From Alistipes sp. (GTDB lineage Bacteria; Bacteroidota; Bacteroidia; Bacteroidales; Rikenellaceae): a stretch of 10,408 nt of DNA. The notes beneath the pieces were generated by a model, which made no database searches, was not told where the DNA came from, and was given only the letters and a program-made list of their open reading frames with translations. Location: positions 1 through 10,408 of the forward strand of contig JAITWC010000151.1 of NCBI GenBank assembly GCA_031285485.1, written 5' to 3'. Positions 1-6,544 of the stretch are shown piece by piece (within the stretch, counting starts at the first letter, position 1; the number at the start of each line of letters is the position of its first letter). Both the position numbers and the translations under genes were made by a program.

Positions 1-287
1 CTTCGCCCGTGCCTCGTCAGGCGCCGTCCGCGGACGGCGGGGTGGGGGAGGCCTCGGAAACGGTTTCGTCCGCGGACGGCGGGGTGGGGGAGGCCTCGGA
101 AACGGTTTCGTCCGCGGACGACGGGGCGAAAGAGGCCTCGGAAACGGTTTCGTCCACGGACGACGGGGCAAAAGAGGCTTCGGAAATAGTTTCGTCCACG
201 GACGACGGGGCGAAAGAGGTCTCGGAAACGGTTTCGTCCACGGACGGCGCCGCGACAGACGCGGGGCGGGGCGGGCCGACCGGATAG
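1..287 (+). CDS. C-terminal end of an unidentified repeat-tailed protein (partial)
   Basis: The frame is open at the left edge (first full codon at position 3) and closes with TAG at 285, followed at once by an in-frame TAA. The visible part is almost entirely a 14-residue repeat of the type S-A-D-G-G-V-G-E-A-S-E-T-V-S. There are five full copies and the start of a sixth, then a short Gly/Arg-rich end. It is acidic, rich in Ser, Ala, Gly and Glu, and surely disordered. No catalytic or binding motif is visible, so I do not recognise the protein and its upstream body lies outside the window. The minus strand of the same stretch is also open (304 down to 17, GTG start, a Pro/Ser/Glu repeat), so the coding strand is not certain. 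I prefer plus because the frame runs in from upstream, ends in tandem stops and points the same way as dnaB. I see no Bacteroidota-type promoter for a minus gene. Confidence 0.45.
   Translation, partial: SPVPRQAPSADGGVGEASETVSSADGGVGEASETVSSADDGAKEASETVSSTDDGAKEASEIVSSTDDGAKEVSETVSSTDGAATDAGRGGPTG
27..247. repeat. 42-bp tandem repeat, five full units plus a partial sixth
   Basis: Units lie at 27-68, 69-110, 111-152, 153-194 and 195-236, with a partial unit from 237 to about 247. Units 1 and 2 are identical over all 42 bases. Units 3 to 5 form a second subtype that differs by a few substitutions (the GTGGGG core becomes GCGAAA or GCAAAA). The length is a multiple of three, so copy-number change keeps the frame. 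Identical neighbouring copies suggest recent duplication by slippage or unequal recombination. Confidence 0.95.
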
Positions 288-297
288 TAACAACGTT

Positions 298-314
298 TCA
301 ACACCGTGTGTTGA
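298..314. other. Perfect 7-bp inverted repeat before dnaB
   Basis: TCAACAC (298-304) and GTGTTGA (308-314) are exact reverse complements around a CGT loop. The element starts 10 bases after the stop of the upstream repeat gene. A run of seven T lies at 329-335, 14 bases beyond the stem, which is too far for a standard intrinsic terminator. It could be a weak terminator for the upstream gene or a protein-binding dyad upstream of the dnaB promoter. The sequence alone does not decide. Confidence 0.4.
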
Positions 315-359
315 TAATTCTGTCAATGTTTTTTTCGCCGCGGCCGGTGCGGATTTCCG

Positions 360-367
360 TACCTTTA
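360..367 (+). promoter_or_regulatory. Probable -7 element of the dnaB promoter
   Basis: TACCTTTA matches seven of eight positions of the Bacteroidota -7 consensus TAnnTTTG. It lies 23 bases before the dnaB ATG, which would give a short leader. No clear TTTG -33 element is visible, only the T-rich stretch 329-335 at a slightly long distance. Confidence 0.45.
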
Positions 368-390
368 CCCCGGTAATAACAATCCGAGAT

Positions 391-1977
391 ATGTCGAACA
401 CATTCACGCCGCCGACGGCAAACCAGTCGGGGAACGGACGCGCCGGGCGCGCGGGGGCGGCGCAGCGCAACCGCGAAACCTACGGGAAAATGCTCGAACA
501 GGGAGGTCTGGTGCCCCCGCAGGCCGTGGAGCTGGAAGAGGCGATCCTCGGCGCGCTGATGCTCGAACGCGACAGCATAGTCGCCGTGCAGGAGTACCTC
601 ACCGCCGACGCGTTCTACAAGGATATCCACCGCACGATCTACCGCGCCATCGAGGGCCTGTCGGCCGAACTGCTGCCGATCGACCTCTACACCGTCACCG
701 AACGGCTCAAACAGGAGGGTCGGCTGGCCGAGGTGGGCGGGGCCACGTTCCTCGCCGGCCTCACGCAGCGTGTCGGTTCGGCGGCCCACGTCGAGTACCA
801 CTCCAAGATCATCGCCCAGAAACATGTGCAGAGGGAACTGATCCGCGCATCGACCGAGATCCAGAAACGGTCCTACGACGAGAGCACCGACGTGACCGAC
901 CTCATCGACTTCGCCGAGAACGAGATATTCCACCTCTCCGAGGGGCACATGCAGCGATCGGTGCAAAGCTCGGGCGACATCCTGCGACGCACGATGGAGG
1001 CGATCGAGGAGGCGAGCAAAAGCGACGACGCGTTCAGCGGCGTGCCGAGCGGTTTCGTCGGCATCGACCGGGTGACGCTGGGGTGGCAGCCTTCAGACCT
1101 TGTGATCGTGGCCGCGCGCCCGTCGATGGGAAAGACGGCGTTCACGCTGTCGATGGCGCGCAACATGGCCCTCGACCACAACGTGCCCGTGGCCTTCTTC
1201 TCGCTCGAAATGAGCGCCACGCAGCTCATGATGCGCCTCATCGTGGCCGAGTCGCAGCTCGACACCAAAAACGTGAAGACCGGCCGGCTCTCACCCGAAC
1301 AGTGGAGGCACCTTGAGGAGTCGATCAAGCCGTTCCAGACCGCGCCCATGTACATCGACGACACCCCCGCGCTCTCCGTCTTCGAGTTCCGCTCCAAGGC
1401 GCGCCGCCTTAAAACCCAACACGACATTCAGCTCATAGTGATCGACTACCTTCAGCTGATGACCGGCTCGGGCGACACGCGCGGCAACCGCGAACAGGAG
1501 GTGGCCGGAATCTCGCGCACGCTCAAGGCTATCGCCAAGGAACTGAACATCCCCATCATCGCCCTGTCGCAGTTGAACCGCGCCTCGGAGCTGCGCGGTG
1601 GCAGCAAGAAACCTCAGTTGAGCGACCTTCGCGAGAGCGGCGCCATCGAGCAGGACGCCGATATCGTGGCCTTCATCCACCGGCCCGAGTACTTCGGCAT
1701 GAAGGTCGACGAGGATAATGTTCCCCTGCCTCCCGGTCTTTCGGAGTTCATCATCGCCAAGCACCGCAACGGCGCCACCGAGACCGTGCGCCTCAAGTTC
1801 CGCAAGGAGCAGGCGCGGTTCCTCGACTACGACGCCGACGACTACGAAATGTCCGAAAGCGGCATAAACGGCGGCTCGGGTGGCAGCGGCGGCGACATAA
1901 CGGGTTACGACGGCCCCGGAGGTTATCGCGAGAGCTACACCCCGCCCCGCGGCCCGGCCGACGACGCACCGTTCTGA
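391..1977 (+). CDS. dnaB: Replicative DNA helicase DnaB
   Basis: DnaB is the hexameric, ATP-driven 5'-3' helicase that opens the replication fork and recruits primase. Residues 1-33 are a low-complexity Ser/Gly/Arg-rich leader. The N-terminal domain follows (about 40-150, with PQAVELEEAILGALM), then a linker and the RecA-like ATPase domain (about 205-470). Walker A is ARPSMGKT at 242-249 and Walker B is LIVIDYLQL at 348-356. SQLNR at 393-397 and SDLRESGAIEQDAD at 411-424 are the conserved late helicase motifs. At 528 residues it is a little longer than usual, owing to the leader and a glycine-rich tail (494-511) that ends in D-D-A-P-F. There is no intein. The ATG at 391 is preceded by an AT-rich stretch and a plausible -7 element. 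An internal Met34 is possible, but the leader before it is in frame and reads naturally. The gene is probably transcribed alone, since the next gene has its own promoter. Confidence 0.97.
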   Translation: MSNTFTPPTANQSGNGRAGRAGAAQRNRETYGKMLEQGGLVPPQAVELEEAILGALMLERDSIVAVQEYLTADAFYKDIHRTIYRAIEGLSAELLPIDLYTVTERLKQEGRLAEVGGATFLAGLTQRVGSAAHVEYHSKIIAQKHVQRELIRASTEIQKRSYDESTDVTDLIDFAENEIFHLSEGHMQRSVQSSGDILRRTMEAIEEASKSDDAFSGVPSGFVGIDRVTLGWQPSDLVIVAARPSMGKTAFTLSMARNMALDHNVPVAFFSLEMSATQLMMRLIVAESQLDTKNVKTGRLSPEQWRHLEESIKPFQTAPMYIDDTPALSVFEFRSKARRLKTQHDIQLIVIDYLQLMTGSGDTRGNREQEVAGISRTLKAIAKELNIPIIALSQLNRASELRGGSKKPQLSDLRESGAIEQDADIVAFIHRPEYFGMKVDEDNVPLPPGLSEFIIAKHRNGATETVRLKFRKEQARFLDYDADDYEMSESGINGGSGGSGGDITGYDGPGGYRESYTPPRGPADDAPF

Positions 1978-2015
1978 AAATCTCTGCTCTTGCCGAATAT
2001 TCCGGCTAAAATTGT

Positions 2016-2023
2016 TACTTTTG
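2016..2023 (+). promoter_or_regulatory. -7 promoter element of the yifB-comEC-methyltransferase operon
   Basis: TACTTTTG is an exact match to the Bacteroidota TAnnTTTG element, in the 99-bp gap after dnaB. A TTG at 1990-1992 may be the -33 element, with a slightly long spacer of 23 bases. Transcription would start near 2030, leaving a leader of roughly 45 bases before the ATG at 2077. This rules out starts upstream of the element. Confidence 0.7.
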
Positions 2024-2076
2024 CGACTAATCACGACACATCGGGCCGCTTGCGTTCCGGTGTCCGACCAGCCCTA

Positions 2077-3657
2077 ATGTTCGTTAAAGCCTACACAGCA
2101 ACAATTTACGGAGTGGACGCGATGGCGGTGGCAGTGGAAGCCACCGTTTCGTCCGGCATCGGCATGTACCTCGTGGGACTGCCCGACGGTGCCGTCAAGG
2201 AGAGCCAGGACCGTATCCGGTCGGCCTTCATCAACTGTGACATGCGGATGACCGGCAAACGCCTCGTGGTGAACCTCGCCCCGGCCGACGTGCGGAAGGA
2301 GGGCGCGGCGTTCGACGTGCCTATCGCCGTGGCCATTCTCGCCGCCACCGAGCAGATCGCAACCGATCGACTGAACGACTACATGATAACGGGCGAGTTG
2401 TCGCTCGACGGTGCCATAAAACCCGTGCGCGGGGTATTGCCCATTGCCCTGGCCGCCCGCAAAGGGGGTTTCCGCGGGGTGATAGTCCCGATGGAGAACG
2501 TTCCCGAGGCGGCTGTGGTGCAGGGCCTCGAAGTGATCGGGGTCGAAAACCTCAAACAGGCGTCGGCATTCCTCGACGGCAAGTTGGAGATCGCTCCTGC
2601 CCCCCAATACACCGGCGCTGCGGAGATTGAAACCGCGCAGAACGCCTACACCGAAGATTTCAGCGACGTCCGCGGTCAAAGCCACGTAAAGCGCGCCCTT
2701 GAGATTGCCGCTGCCGGGGGCCACAACATCATAATGATAGGCGCACCGGGCAGCGGAAAGACGATGCTGGCGCGCCGAATGCCCACTATAATGCCTCCGA
2801 TGACACTCGACGAGGCGCTCGAAACCACCAAGATACACTCCGTGGCGGGAAAGCTGGGTGCACGCCGCGGATTGCTCCGCGAGCGTCCGTTCCGCGCGCC
2901 GCATCACCTCACCTCGCAGGTGGCGCTCATTGGCGGCGGCTCCAACCCGCAACCAGGTGAGGTGTCGCTGGCCCACAACGGGATACTTTTTCTCGACGAG
3001 TTGCCCGAGTTCGGACGGTCGGTCTTAGAGGTGCTACGCCAACCGATGGAGGACAAGAGCATCTCCGTTAGCCGCGCGAAATACAGCGTGGAGTATCCGG
3101 CCAACTTCACGCTCGTGGCGTCGATGAACCCCTGTCCGTGCGGATTTTACAACCATCCGACCAAGGAGTGCGTTTGTGGCGGAGGTGTGGTTTTTCGATA
3201 TCTCAACCGCATTTCGGGTCCGCTTATGGATCGCATAGACCTCCACATCGAGGTGGTGCCGGTGCCGCTGGAGGAGATGTCTACTGCCGCGCCGGGAGAG
3301 TCGAGCAGCGAGATCCGCCGCCGTGTGGTTGCCGCCCGCAACATCCAGTCGCGGCGGTTTGCCGATTGTCCCGGCGTCCACACAAACGCGATGATGAACA
3401 GCAAGATGCTGCGCGAGTTTTGCCGCCTCTCGCGCGAGTCGGCGGCAATGCTCGCCACGGCAATGGAGCGGCTGTCGCTGTCGGCGAGGGCCTACGACCG
3501 CATAATCAAGGTGGCCCGCACCATAGCCGACCTTTCTGCCGTGGGTGATAGCGCCGCCGTGTGCGTTCCCACCGCAGACGCCCCCGACATCACCCCCGCC
3601 CACATAGCCGAAGCAATAAACTACCGCACCCTCGACCGCGAAAACTGGGGGCGGTGA
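2077..3657 (+). CDS. comM: YifB/ComM-family Mg-chelatase-like AAA+ ATPase
   Basis: This AAA+ protein of the magnesium-chelatase-like YifB/ComM family is full length at 526 residues. In naturally competent bacteria ComM is a hexameric helicase that promotes branch migration when incoming single-stranded DNA is integrated. In non-competent species its role is less clear. The N-terminal domain (about 1-180) starts MFVKAYTATIYGVDA, as is typical. Walker A is GAPGSGKT at 222-229, Walker B ILFLDELPEF at 303-312, and RISGPLMDRIDLHIEV from 378 carries the sensor-region motif. NPCPCG at 351-356 with C365 and C367 gives the four-cysteine, zinc-finger-like insert of the family. The C-terminal helical domain ends with INYRTLDRENW. 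The frame stays open upstream to a TTG at 1990, but that start would lie before the promoter and the family start is the ATG at 2077. The gene is followed after 9 bases by comEC. Confidence 0.93.
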   Translation: MFVKAYTATIYGVDAMAVAVEATVSSGIGMYLVGLPDGAVKESQDRIRSAFINCDMRMTGKRLVVNLAPADVRKEGAAFDVPIAVAILAATEQIATDRLNDYMITGELSLDGAIKPVRGVLPIALAARKGGFRGVIVPMENVPEAAVVQGLEVIGVENLKQASAFLDGKLEIAPAPQYTGAAEIETAQNAYTEDFSDVRGQSHVKRALEIAAAGGHNIIMIGAPGSGKTMLARRMPTIMPPMTLDEALETTKIHSVAGKLGARRGLLRERPFRAPHHLTSQVALIGGGSNPQPGEVSLAHNGILFLDELPEFGRSVLEVLRQPMEDKSISVSRAKYSVEYPANFTLVASMNPCPCGFYNHPTKECVCGGGVVFRYLNRISGPLMDRIDLHIEVVPVPLEEMSTAAPGESSSEIRRRVVAARNIQSRRFADCPGVHTNAMMNSKMLREFCRLSRESAAMLATAMERLSLSARAYDRIIKVARTIADLSAVGDSAAVCVPTADAPDITPAHIAEAINYRTLDRENWGR

Positions 3658-3666
3658 CCGTAGATC

Positions 3667-5253
3667 ATGTCCGCCGCCCTGACCCTGAGCGAGAAACTGC
3701 GAACCCTGCCGATGCTGCGGGTGCTGGTGCCGATGGTGGCGGGGATCGCCTGCGGGAGCCTTGTCGCCGTGCCCATCCATGTTTGCGTGGTGGTGACGGT
3801 GGTTTGTGGAGTGACGGCGGGACTTGCGATCCGGCGGCGCACGGCTTTCCTGACCCTCTATGTCTGTCTAACAATTCTTTTTTTCGGTGCGACGTTGGCT
3901 CGCATACATACTCCGCGACCCGTTGTACCCCAGGGCGGAAGGGTGTGGATGGAGATCGTGCTGACCGATACGCCCATAGTGAGGGAGGGGCAGCGCGGAG
4001 CTGCGACATCGGGCACGGTGACACGCTGGCATCCCGACGAGACAACTCCGGCGGAAATCGGTTGGCACCTCGCGCGTGAACGGCTACTTGTCACGATCGA
4101 CACAATGTGGAGCCTCGGGGCTGGCGACCGGGTTACGTTCCGCGGTTACGTCAACCCGGTCTCCGACACGGTCGACAGTTACAGCCGCCTGATGCGCGCG
4201 CGCGGATACACCGGCCGCACTTACATCACACAATACAGCCACCCTGCTGTGGCGCCCGAACGAGCGAGATCCCTCGCGCTGTGGGCAAAAAATCTGCAAA
4301 TCGCCGCCACCGAACGCCTGCGCCGCCTGAGTGGGAACGCCCACGGCGGTTCTTTTATCGGTCCGGAAGGCTATGGGGCGAATGCAATTGCCGTGGCGGC
4401 GGCAATGACCACGGGAGACAGGTCGGGAATAACGCCCGCCATGCGCCGGAGCTACTCGCGCACCGGGGCGTCGCACCTGCTGGCGGTATCGGGTCTTCAC
4501 GTTGGCATCGTTTTCATGATCGTCAACGCTTTGCTGTGGCTGCTGCCGCTCGTTCGCGGGGGGCACATCGTGGGGAATGTGTTGGCGGTTGTCGCGATTT
4601 GGTTCTACGCGGCACTCACGGGCGGCTCGCCGTCGGTGGTTCGCGCGGCGTTCATGTTCAGCGGTGCACAGGTCGCGCTGGCAACGTCGCAGACACGCGG
4701 CCCGGCAAACATCATGTGCGGCACGGCGGTGGTAATGCTTGCGGTGAGGCCGGGTCTGCTGTTTGACATAAGTTTCCAGTTGTCGTTCGTCGCCGTGGCG
4801 GCCATTATGGCGTGGTTCCGGCCGCTCTACTCGCTTGTGGCAAGTCGTTGGAGGTTGCTTAACGTGGTGTGGGGCTCTCTGCTGGTGGGTTTTGTGGCGT
4901 CGGTGGCTACAATGCCTCTGGTGTCGCACACGTTCGGGGTGTTCTCGCCCGCCGGATTGGTGCTCAACCCTGTGGTGATCCTCACGGCGTACCTCACGGT
5001 GGGCTTTTCGCTGCTTTGGATCGTGGTACCGGCGGGGTTTCTCGCACCCGTGTTCCGGTGGCTTGCCGGCGGCTCGGCCTGGCTTCAAAACAGGGTGGTG
5101 GAGATGGTGGGGTCGGTGCCGGGAGCGGCCGTCGAATGGACCATGCCGCTGTGGATGGTTTTCGCGGTTTACGCCGCAATGATTATCTTTACGGCGTGGC
5201 TCGGGGCACGCTCCACGTGCAAAACCGCCGGGCCATTTATTCTTCCGCGATAG
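3667..5253 (+). CDS. comEC: ComEC/Rec2-family DNA uptake channel protein, without metallo-beta-lactamase domain
   Basis: ComEC is the inner-membrane channel that carries single-stranded DNA into the cytoplasm during natural transformation. Three hydrophobic segments lie at about 17-37, 39-54 and 61-77. They are followed by a soluble OB-like region (DUF4131 type, about 80-230, with GDRVTFRGYV at 153-162). The Competence domain fills about 240-510 with many membrane segments. Its hallmark is clear: MTTGDRSGIT from 247 and TGASHLLAVSGLHVGI from 266. At 528 residues it is short beside the roughly 750-residue B. subtilis and E. coli proteins, because it ends soon after the last membrane segment and lacks the C-terminal metallo-beta-lactamase-like domain. 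That form is common in Bacteroidota as far as I know. The gene sits 9 bases after yifB/comM and 3 bases before the next gene, so all three are probably co-transcribed. No frameshift or stop suggests decay. Confidence 0.92.
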   Translation: MSAALTLSEKLRTLPMLRVLVPMVAGIACGSLVAVPIHVCVVVTVVCGVTAGLAIRRRTAFLTLYVCLTILFFGATLARIHTPRPVVPQGGRVWMEIVLTDTPIVREGQRGAATSGTVTRWHPDETTPAEIGWHLARERLLVTIDTMWSLGAGDRVTFRGYVNPVSDTVDSYSRLMRARGYTGRTYITQYSHPAVAPERARSLALWAKNLQIAATERLRRLSGNAHGGSFIGPEGYGANAIAVAAAMTTGDRSGITPAMRRSYSRTGASHLLAVSGLHVGIVFMIVNALLWLLPLVRGGHIVGNVLAVVAIWFYAALTGGSPSVVRAAFMFSGAQVALATSQTRGPANIMCGTAVVMLAVRPGLLFDISFQLSFVAVAAIMAWFRPLYSLVASRWRLLNVVWGSLLVGFVASVATMPLVSHTFGVFSPAGLVLNPVVILTAYLTVGFSLLWIVVPAGFLAPVFRWLAGGSAWLQNRVVEMVGSVPGAAVEWTMPLWMVFAVYAAMIIFTAWLGARSTCKTAGPFILPR

Positions 5254-5256
5254 AGC

Positions 5257-6438
5257 ATGACCGATGATCTGGAAATATTGTTGAGCGACGGGTTTCGTCG
5301 TTCGGTGGAGGAGAACCTCGGGCGCGATCCTTTGCGGATCGCCCTCGACCGGAGCTTGCCCCACGCCGCCATCGTGGCGTCGCAGGTGAAGTATCTCCGC
5401 CGCGCCGGGAGCAAATTTCCATCGTGGCACGCGGCCCGTTGCATAATTCCGCCGCTGGCTTTCGAGCAGTCGTCGAGTGAGGCCACGGCGGCGCTCAAAG
5501 AGTATTCAGGCGCGCTGGCGATCGACCTGACCTGCGGTCTGGGGGTCGACTCCCGGGCTCTGTCGAAGCGTTTCAGGCGGGTGATCGCCCTTGAGCGCGA
5601 CGCGACGCTTGCGGCCATTGCGCGCGAAAATTTCCGGCGGCTCGGAGCGGACAATATCGAGATTGTCAATATATCCGCTGAAGAGTTTCTTTCGGACGGC
5701 GGCATCCGCGCCGATCTCGTCTACGCCGACCCCGATCGCCGCAGCGACGCGGGCAAAAAGATGGTTCGGCCGGAGTATTGCTCGCCGGACATCATCGCCC
5801 TGCTGCCCGCCATCGGGCGGGTCGCACCGCGTCTGGTGGTGAAACTCTCGCCGCTGTTCGACATCGACGAAGTGTTTCGGGTCTTCGGCCCGAATGCGCG
5901 CGCGGAGGTCGTTTCGCTCGACGGAGAGTGCAAGGAGGTGATCGCCGATGTGCGGTTCGGTTCACGGACCGCCGACACTCCCGGCCCCGTGATCCGCGCC
6001 GTCGCGATCGGCCTCGGCGAGGTGGAATACCCGGCGAACGACGATCGGACACTTCCCGAACTCACATTCGAACCCGAACGATATACCCACCTCGCGGTCC
6101 CGGACGTCGCACTGCAAAAAGCACGTCTGGCACGGCGTTATTTAACCGACCGCGGTATCCGCATCGACTCCGACAACGGCTACGGTTTCGCGACCGAACG
6201 GCCCGGGAACATCATCGGCAAAGTGCTCGAAATAGAGTCCATGGAACCGTTCGACCCCAAAGAACTGAAACGCCGCCTGAAAGCGCGGGGCATAAAGAGC
6301 ATCGACATCCTGAAGCGCGACTTTCCCCTCTCCGCCGCCGACATCGCCCGCCAGTCGGGAGTGCGCCAGGGTGGTGCAATGAAAATCGCCTTCACAAAAG
6401 CGGCAGGTCATCTTTGGCAGATCACCCTGAGACCATAA
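5257..6438 (+). CDS. Class I SAM-dependent methyltransferase with THUMP-like C-terminal domain
   Basis: This 393-residue protein matches the conserved Bacteroidota methyltransferase family that carries a THUMP-like C-terminal domain. The Rossmann fold shows motif I DLTCGLGVDS at 90-99, an acidic strand-2 end (LERD, 112-115) for the SAM ribose, and YADPDRR at 156-162 at the catalytic position. KLSPLFDIDEV and GECKEV are further family landmarks. The C-terminal part (about 322-393, with SIDILKRDFP and MKIAFTKAAGHLW) is the THUMP-like unit, which suggests an RNA substrate. The motif is D-P-D rather than the N/D-P-P-Y/F of amino methyltransferases, so I would not assign a target atom or base. The ATG is 3 bases after the comEC stop, indicating translational coupling in one operon. 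A role in DNA uptake is not indicated, and the gene may simply share the promoter. Confidence 0.85.
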   Translation: MTDDLEILLSDGFRRSVEENLGRDPLRIALDRSLPHAAIVASQVKYLRRAGSKFPSWHAARCIIPPLAFEQSSSEATAALKEYSGALAIDLTCGLGVDSRALSKRFRRVIALERDATLAAIARENFRRLGADNIEIVNISAEEFLSDGGIRADLVYADPDRRSDAGKKMVRPEYCSPDIIALLPAIGRVAPRLVVKLSPLFDIDEVFRVFGPNARAEVVSLDGECKEVIADVRFGSRTADTPGPVIRAVAIGLGEVEYPANDDRTLPELTFEPERYTHLAVPDVALQKARLARRYLTDRGIRIDSDNGYGFATERPGNIIGKVLEIESMEPFDPKELKRRLKARGIKSIDILKRDFPLSAADIARQSGVRQGGAMKIAFTKAAGHLWQITLRP

Positions 6439-6540
6439 AGAGCTCCGTCGGGCGACGGAGGCTCCAAAAAAGTTCCGGCAAGGCTCCGTCGGGCGACGGA
6501 GGCCCCAAAAAAGTTCGGGAAGGCTTCGTAGGGCACGCAA
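6439..6540. repeat. REP-like tandem palindromes between convergent genes
   Basis: Two copies of an about 41-bp unit stand in tandem. Each has an 8-bp perfect stem CTCCGTCG / CGACGGAG around GG (6443-6460 and 6484-6501), followed by a short C-rich stretch and AAAAAAGTTC. A third, decayed copy begins near 6521 (AGGCTTCGTAGGGC). Outer bases (AG...CT in copy 1, GG...CC in copy 2) can extend the stems past a bulged G. The block fills the gap between two converging genes, where it could stop or stabilise transcripts from both sides. It does not have standard terminator form: the plus-strand stems are followed by A rather than T, and on the minus strand the T runs precede the stem or lie 17 bases after it. 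A REP-like intergenic repeat family is the more likely reading. Confidence 0.8.
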
Positions 6541-6544
6541 CCGC

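Noticed and set aside
27..247. CRISPR array
   Set aside because: The 42-bp units are directly adjacent without unique spacers, are a multiple of three long and sit in an open frame.
17..304. Minus-strand reading frame over the 42-bp repeat array, starting with GTG and encoding a Pro/Ser/Glu repeat
   Set aside because: It is an open frame created by the repeat composition. There is no Bacteroidota-type promoter upstream and the plus frame runs in from outside the window, though the choice is not certain.
391..1977. Intein or insertion in DnaB
   Set aside because: DnaB often hosts inteins at the Walker A and later motifs, but all motifs here are continuous with normal spacing.
1991..2006. Hairpin GCCG...CGGC after dnaB as a terminator
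   Set aside because: The stem is only about four pairs and no T run follows. It overlaps the promoter region of the next gene.
4084..5430. Long minus-strand open frame of 448 codons opposite comEC
   Set aside because: It is a GC-bias shadow: no recognisable domain, a composition rich in Arg and His, and full overlap with a clear ComEC protein.
6439..6510. Standard intrinsic terminators
   Set aside because: The stems are good, but neither strand has a T run directly after them. A terminator role stays possible but is not shown.
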